From Pilaira anomala (Eukaryota > Mucoromycota > Mucoromycetes > Mucorales > Mucoraceae), in the NCBI GenBank assembly GCA_025716855.1, contig JAIXMQ010000059.1:1-64000 (forward strand): a stretch of DNA of 64,000 nt. Reading direction: 5' to 3'. Of the stretch, positions 58,576-64,000 are shown piece after piece. The translations under genes and the position numbers were made by a program. Within the stretch, counting starts at the first letter, position 1. Each line of letters opens with the position of its first letter. The notes under the pieces were generated by a model. It saw only the letters and a program-made list of their open reading frames with translations. It was not told where the DNA came from and searched no databases.

Positions 58576-59499
58576 TGTTGCAGTGGTAGTAGTACCTGAC
58601 AAAAAAAAAATAAAAAGAAAAAAATTATAAAAAAAAAAAATGACTAGTTATGATATGTAAAATGTTGTCAATGAGACATGGGAGTGGCTTATAGAACACA
58701 CTTTTACTTTTCAACTTATATATCATTGAATGAACACTATTATTCTTAAAAAAGTGGTTCATTTTCATTTCGGTTCTTTGTATGAGCTGTGTGACGTGAT
58801 GAGTTGCAAAGCATGACATCAAGTTTAATATGTAGCACAATGACAACTTTGTTCAACTGTCTGGACATTATTGCACAGTTTCCTCATTCAAATGAATTAG
58901 GTCCCCAATCTTTACATCCTTTTTAGTTATGCAACAATATTAAATTACTGCCAATTGATTCAAAAGATAAACTTGGAACACGACAACTAGCACGACTTTT
59001 ACAAGCAACTCACTTCTTCGAAAAATTGTGATATAGATTTGGTGTACCACATGGTACAAACAGGTTTATATAATCTTTTGATTATTTAATCTTTTTTTTT
59101 TTTCAGCCCTTCTCTCTTCTCATTTTAAATCAAAACGAGAATATCCCTTACCACAACTACTTAAACTCTTGTTTGCTTGCTAACGTTATTAAAACAAGAG
59201 AATAAACAAACAAAGAAAGGAATAGCTTTATAATGTATATCGCAACTGGTAAGATATAATGAGTTCAAAGTATTTTATCACAAACAAATAGTTCATTGTC
59301 TCATGCAGACCAACAGATTCTATTAGTAAACATTCTTTCTACATAAATAAATTTGTATGAAGTGTATTGGCAATCGCAAAAAAAGAATCCACCTTGGTAA
59401 TATGCAGCCAAAAAAAAAAAAAAAAAAAAAAAAAAGTGCTCCTCTCAAATATAACATCCGGCGGGTAACAGCTATGTACTTTTAAAGTAACAATTAATG
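58576..59499. other. Gene-poor interval
   Basis: No intact gene. Short coding-like pieces on the plus strand (for example around 58960-59030, KDKLGTRQLARLLQATHFF) suggest a degraded insertion. A27 run near 59408. Confidence 0.4.
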
Positions 59500-60172
59500 T
59501 CACAATCGCAACAACATCGACTCCTGGACCCAGCATTCAATTCACATTCTGTCGTAGTATGTAGACTTTTACAAGGACTCAAGTGATACTGACGACGCAA
59601 CTTAGGTGTGCCAAATAAATCGACCAAGCTTTCATCATTAATATAAATCATCCTCCAACTCTGTCTTTAGAAGCCTTCGTCTCAGAGTACTACAAACAAG
59701 AACAGCCTGCAATAAAATTGGAAGTTAAATTATAGGCTCAAGTACGAGCTCATGAACAAGCTGAAGTAAAAAATGAATCAAATTAATTTTCTGACAACAA
59801 TGATTTTTATGATTTTCTCACGTAAGTTTTTTTTTTTTTTTTTGGATAATCTTTGAGACATGTATACTAATATAAACAATATTAGCCTTGAATGTTTTAA
59901 CCGTATGATTGACAGCTTTAGTAAACAGCGAAGAGGGGGGGGGGGGGCAGCTCAACGAACTGTGGCGGACTTATCTCAAGATGATCATTTATCAGACAAC
60001 AACAATTTGGAGGAAGACTCAGACTTTAGAAGATAGCTCTGATGATAAGTATAACACTCTGATGAACTGGATTCTTACAGATTGGTTTTGACATGAAGAG
60101 TGTGTAGAACCATCATCTCTCCGCATTGCCTTTGACTCCAAGAATCTTGCTAACAACACTGAATACAATTAA
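59500..60172 (+). pseudogene. Possible transposase relic (hAT-like tail)
   Basis: Broken plus-strand frames include PTLSLEAFVSEYYKQEQPAI, a GT...AG gap (about 59822-59883) and a tail DKYNTLMNWILTDWF plus, after one stop, HEECVEPSSLRIAFDSKNLA. The order (acidic helical segment, W-rich segment, then P-x-L-x-x-x-A) recalls the dimerisation end of hAT transposases, but it is weak. A 14-nt G run (59935-59948) interrupts it. Confidence 0.25.
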
Positions 60173-61300
60173 ATTGGTACCAGTATATTATCCTTTAAGA
60201 ACAAATGAAGATAATTATAGTGTTTTTTTCAAAGGCTAATCAAGAGTATTCATATCATATCACTATAACTACATACTATAAATACCAAAATCATTTTAAT
60301 AATAAAACATTATTCTATTTTACAAATTTAATTTCTAAGCGCATCCTTCTAGTTTCGCGGTATAGCGGTAATTATTCTAAAATAGCATTCCAGATAAATC
60401 TTCTTAAAAATATGGGAAGAATCGATATATTTAAGAGCATTTCGCCGTGTAGCAGACATTGAACATTTAAATGATAAATGTCCTACCCTAGTTATTATAT
60501 GTAAATAAAACAGTTCTTTTCCCTCTCAGATAACTTTTAGGAAGGTTACAAGGTTTGTATCGTGTTTACTCTTAATAAGCAGAATATAATTAGATCTTAT
60601 ACGGCGCATAGTTATAATATACACGACATATTATAACACTTATAATAAATAATGGCACATTTAGATCTCTATTATCTGAACTATGGCTACTTAAATTTAT
60701 GTTAATGTCTTTATGTCTATCACAGCGGATAACTAGTCCTTCCGTGGTCAGTGACAGGCATTCACGGTATTATATACCTTCAAGCAGTAAAGTATGATGT
60801 ATGTTTCACCAATTAATTTATTTGACAAATCCTTACTGTTATCCCGCTACGGGCATAGCTGTATTGAAACAACGATATTTGTTATTAAAGTGACTAATTT
60901 TTACTATGAATTACTCTAGATTAAAATAAAGGATCACGTAGAGTCTCATTTTCTTCTCTTGTCTCTCTTCTTTTTAACTTTCCAATAACCATTTTTGTTT
61001 AGCTTTTGAGCATAAGATGATGTAAGACCCTCTTACAACAATCCCAAGTTGTTTAGCTAAATCTTTATTATCTATAATAGAACTGACTTTCCAATACCTA
61101 AAAGAGCAATCTGAGTTGATCCCCAATGGTTTTGCTATTTATTACGCAAGCCATTTAGTCTTTACTTTTTCATTATTTTTAATATAATTATCAAAGCAGA
61201 TATGAACAAGATATTCACTATTCTTTGAAAACGATGAGAAAGAAGAGTTAGATAAAAGGTAGTTATAGCAAATTCACTTCATTATGTTGCATTAAAATGT
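60173..61300. other. Gene-poor interval
   Basis: AT-rich, no gene seen. The frame 60205-60462 has no domain. Confidence 0.5.
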
Positions 61301-61310
61301 TTATATCTAC

Positions 61311-61460
61311 GGTGATGACAAATATTTCAGTGATGAAGATTCATTCAACCGTCTCTATATCTATAGGAATCATATTGAGGGACACGAATATCGTTTGGAA
61401 GACTATTTTGTTGATGATTTTGTATACAGCAAAATGCAGTTTCGCCGTCTTTTTTTTGCG
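61311..61460 (+). pseudogene. Possible PIF/Harbinger transposase N-terminal fragment
   Basis: One frame reads SFNRLYIYRNHIEGHEYRLE, DYFVDDFVYSKMQFRRLF. The pattern GHExxLxDYFxxxxVYxxxxFRRxF is typical of the region just before the DDE domain of PIF/Harbinger-type transposases. The frame then loses similarity, and no DDE block or terminal repeats were found. Confidence 0.4.
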
Positions 61461-61720
61461 TACAGTAGAGGATGTCGAATTTACACGATAATTGTTTTCA
61501 CAGAAAATGAATGCTACGCAACTTCTTAAGACCATTACTAAATACTGAATGTTGATTCATTATCGGATGCTTTCAAAAAAAAAAAAAAAAAAAAAAAATA
61601 GGATATAATTTTTTGAAGAGAATTATGTAAATAGCGATTTTTATACTGCTGTTTAAGAAATACCCCACACAAAAAAATAACTTAACTATTCAATCTTTGG
61701 CATACTTTTAAGAAATTTAT

Positions 61721-62153
61721 TCAGAAAGCTATTTTAGAATAATTATCGTGGAGAGTTTGTGTTAAATTTTTCTTCAATTTTAGATATTTCAAGTATTTAG
61801 CAAAACCATTGACAGGAACTGCATAAAGATCGACGGCTAATAATTGATACAGTGATGGTGTTGTACACACAAAACTAATGAAAACAGAATCGATTTCTTC
61901 AATTTGAGCAACACTTTCTTGAAAAAAAAAAGCTTTACAATAATTGCATCTTGACTGATATCACAAAGTGATAGCTGAAAATTCTGCAGTTCCTTAAAGA
62001 ACAAAGCAGGTCTCCGTGTTTGATCAAGTTATTCTGCAACGACATTTATACATTCTACTTGTCTTCAAGAGTAGCCATATAACAACCAGAACCTAATTCA
62101 AAGACTAGCCCTTTCGGAAACTGTGCTAGAGTCTTTTGCATATTGGCAGCCAT
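61721..62153 (-). pseudogene. Decayed gene next to (and source of) the satellite
   Basis: From the ATG at 62153 the minus strand reads AANMQKTLAQFPKGLVFELG, SGCYMATLE, then, after a one-base shift, RQVECINVVAE, a TAA, LDQTRRPALFFKELQNFQLS, then a second shift in a T run and ESVAQIEEIDSVFISFVCTT, AVDLYAVPVNGFAKYLKYLK, to a stop at 61721. Two frameshifts and one stop in about 140 codons. The family is unknown, but the last block is well-formed. Confidence 0.65.
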
Positions 62154-64000
62154 TACGCCTCAACTACTAATCTCGAATTAGGTAAACACGAGAAACAAGA
62201 TATGCACGAAACAAAAGGATGTTGCAAACTGCCGTTAGCTAGACCTAACGCTTAAGTACGTTCAACAATAATGGCTTGTTTACTAATACATTAAGAGCAT
62301 CCAAGTATTGATTATTTTTATTTTCCTAGCAAGATAGCATGTCAGTTTACTAAAAAAAAAAAAAAAATAATAAGATCATACTGTTTACCTTCAATAGCAA
62401 GACAAGAAACCAGAACCTAATTCAAAGACTAGCCCTTTCGGAAACTGTGCTAGAGTCTTTTGCATATTGGCAGCCATTACGCCTCAACTACTAATCTCGA
62501 ATTAGGTAAACACGAGAAACAAGATATGCACAATACAAAAGGATGTTGCAAACTGCCGTTAGCTAGACCTAACGCTTAAGTACGTTCAACAATAATGGCT
62601 TGTTTACTAATACATTAAGAGCATCCAAGTATTGATTATTTTTATTTTCCTAGCAAGATAGCATGTCAGTTTACTAAAAAAAAAAAAAAAAATAATAAGA
62701 TCATACTGTTTACCTTCAATAGCAAGACAAGAAACCAGAACCTAATTCAAAGACTAGCCCTTTCGGAAACTGTGCTAGAGTCTTTTGCATATTGGCAGCC
62801 ATTACGCCTCAACTACTAATCTCGAATTAAGTAAACACGAGAAACAAGATATGCACAATACAAAAGGATGTTGCAAACTGCCGTTAGCTAGACCTAACGC
62901 TTAAGTACGTTCAACAATAATGGCTTGTTTACTAATACATTAAGAGCATCCAAGTATTGATTATTTTTATTTTCCTAGCAAGATAGCATGTCAGTTTACT
63001 AAAAAAAAATAAAAAAAAAAATAAGATCATACTGTTTACCTTCAATAGCAAGACAAGAAACCAGAACCTAATTCAAAGACTAGCCCTTTCGGAAACTGTG
63101 CTAGAGTCTTTTGCATATTGGCAGCCATTACGCCTCAACTACTAATCTCGAATTAGGTAAACACGAGAAACGAGATATGCACAATACAAAAGGATGTTGC
63201 AAACTGCCGTTAGCTAGACCTAACGCTTAAGTACGTTCAACAATAATGGCTTGTTTACTAATACATTAAGAGCATCCAAGTATTGATTATTTTTATTTTC
63301 CTAGCAAGATAGCATGTCAGTTTACTAAAAAAAAAATAAAAAAAGATCATACTGTTTACCTTCAATAGCAAGATAAGAACCAGAACCTAATTCAAAGACT
63401 AGCCCTTTCGGAAACTGTGCTAGAGTCTTTTGCATATTGGCAGCCATTACGCCTCAACTACTAATCTCGAATTAGGTAAACACGAGAAACGAGATATGCA
63501 CAATACAAAAGGATGTTGCAAACTGCCGTTAGCTAGACCTAACGCTTAAGTACGTTCAACAATAATGGCTTGTTTACTAATACATTAAGAGCATCCAAGT
63601 ATTGATTATTTTTATTTTCCTAGCAAGATAGCATGTCAGTTTACTAAAAAAAAAATAAAAAAAGATCATACTGTTTACCTTCAATAGCAAGATAAGAACC
63701 AGAACCTAATTCAAAGACTAGCCCTTTCGGAAACTGTGCTAGAGTCTTTTGCATATTGGCAGCCATTACGCCTCAACTACTAATCTCGAATTAGGTAAAC
63801 ACGAGAAACGAGATATGCATAATACAAAAGGATGTTGCAAACTGCCGTTAGCTAGACCTAACGCTTAAGTATGTTCAACAATAATGGCTTGTTTACTAAT
63901 ACATTAAGAGCATCCAAGTATTGATTATTTTTATTTTCCTAGCAAGATAGCATGTTAGTTTACTAAAAGAAAAAAATAAAAAAAAATAAGCCGTTTATGA
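62086..64000. repeat. Tandem satellite, about 320-bp units, 6 copies to window edge
   Basis: Copies begin at 62086, 62410, 62735, 63061, 63380 and 63699 (unit start CCAGAACCTAATTCAAAG); spacings are 324, 325, 326, 319 and 319 bp. The sixth is cut by the window edge. Copies are nearly identical apart from the length of an A-rich tract and isolated changes; the last two spacings share an A7-TAAAAAAG variant and a one-base deletion. Each unit includes the minus-strand peptide MAANMQKTLAQFPKGLVFEL and a short hairpin CGTTAG-CTAGAC-CTAACG. Confidence 0.95.

Noticed and set aside
62086..64000. Repeat array as CRISPR
   Set aside because: Units are about 320 bp, contiguous and nearly identical; there are no short repeats with unique spacers.

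Overview
The window looks like nuclear DNA of an early-diverging filamentous fungus, most likely Mucoromycota (Mucorales-like). Reasons: very AT-rich, homopolymer-laden DNA; short GT-AG introns with TTAG/ATAG acceptors that interrupt most genes; standard-code fungal housekeeping genes (VAC8, SAR1, DIC1, CCA1, RPS13, an RXT2-like subunit, a 4EHP-class eIF4E); and a relic of a eukaryotic TnpB-like (Fanzor) gene. The clade is an inference from overall character, not from a search. I found no operon, tRNA, rRNA or CRISPR array.

Layout. 1-9.5 kb: the 3' part of a Sel1-repeat gene, an unknown gene convergent to it, a 2.7 kb gene-poor gap, then DIC1 (+), VAC8 (-) and RPS13 (-). 9.5-16.7 kb: an accessory block with a decayed gene, a 7-exon gene that may carry a PD-(D/E)XK nuclease-like core, another decayed gene with an internal duplication, and a small TIR element. 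16.7-34.7 kb: a gene-rich block with CCA1, a Q-rich protein, SAR1, a CreA/Mig1-type zinc-finger protein, a small acidic protein, an RXT2-like gene, an F-box protein, a KCTD-type BTB protein and a zf-C3H1 protein whose middle is built of minisatellites. 34.7-51.5 kb: gene-poor, with fragments, 45-60 nt homopolymers, a few lineage-specific genes and a second, broken KCTD copy. 51.5-58.6 kb: a MAPK-phosphatase-like gene, a TIR-bounded element carrying the broken Fanzor-like gene, a 4EHP gene and two small unknown genes. 58.6-64 kb: transposase-like relics, a pseudogene and a satellite of about 320 bp units that runs off the window edge.

Most exon structures were worked out by hand by joining frames across GT-AG sites until family motifs became continuous. 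DIC1, VAC8, RPS13, CCA1, SAR1 and the 4EHP gene give complete open proteins of the expected family length. The housekeeping genes work in separate processes (mitochondrial transport, vacuole, ribosome, tRNA maturation, COPII budding, histone deacetylation, MAPK control, cap binding), so clustering says nothing about shared function.

The most notable item is the 1.94 kb element at 53879-55814. It has 24-bp perfect terminal inverted repeats and TA flanks, sits about 20 bp after a phosphatase stop codon, and holds a decayed Fanzor/TnpB-like nuclease gene. Next come the terminal satellite, whose unit contains an exon of a neighbouring pseudogene, and the 11.5-13.5 kb lineage-specific gene.
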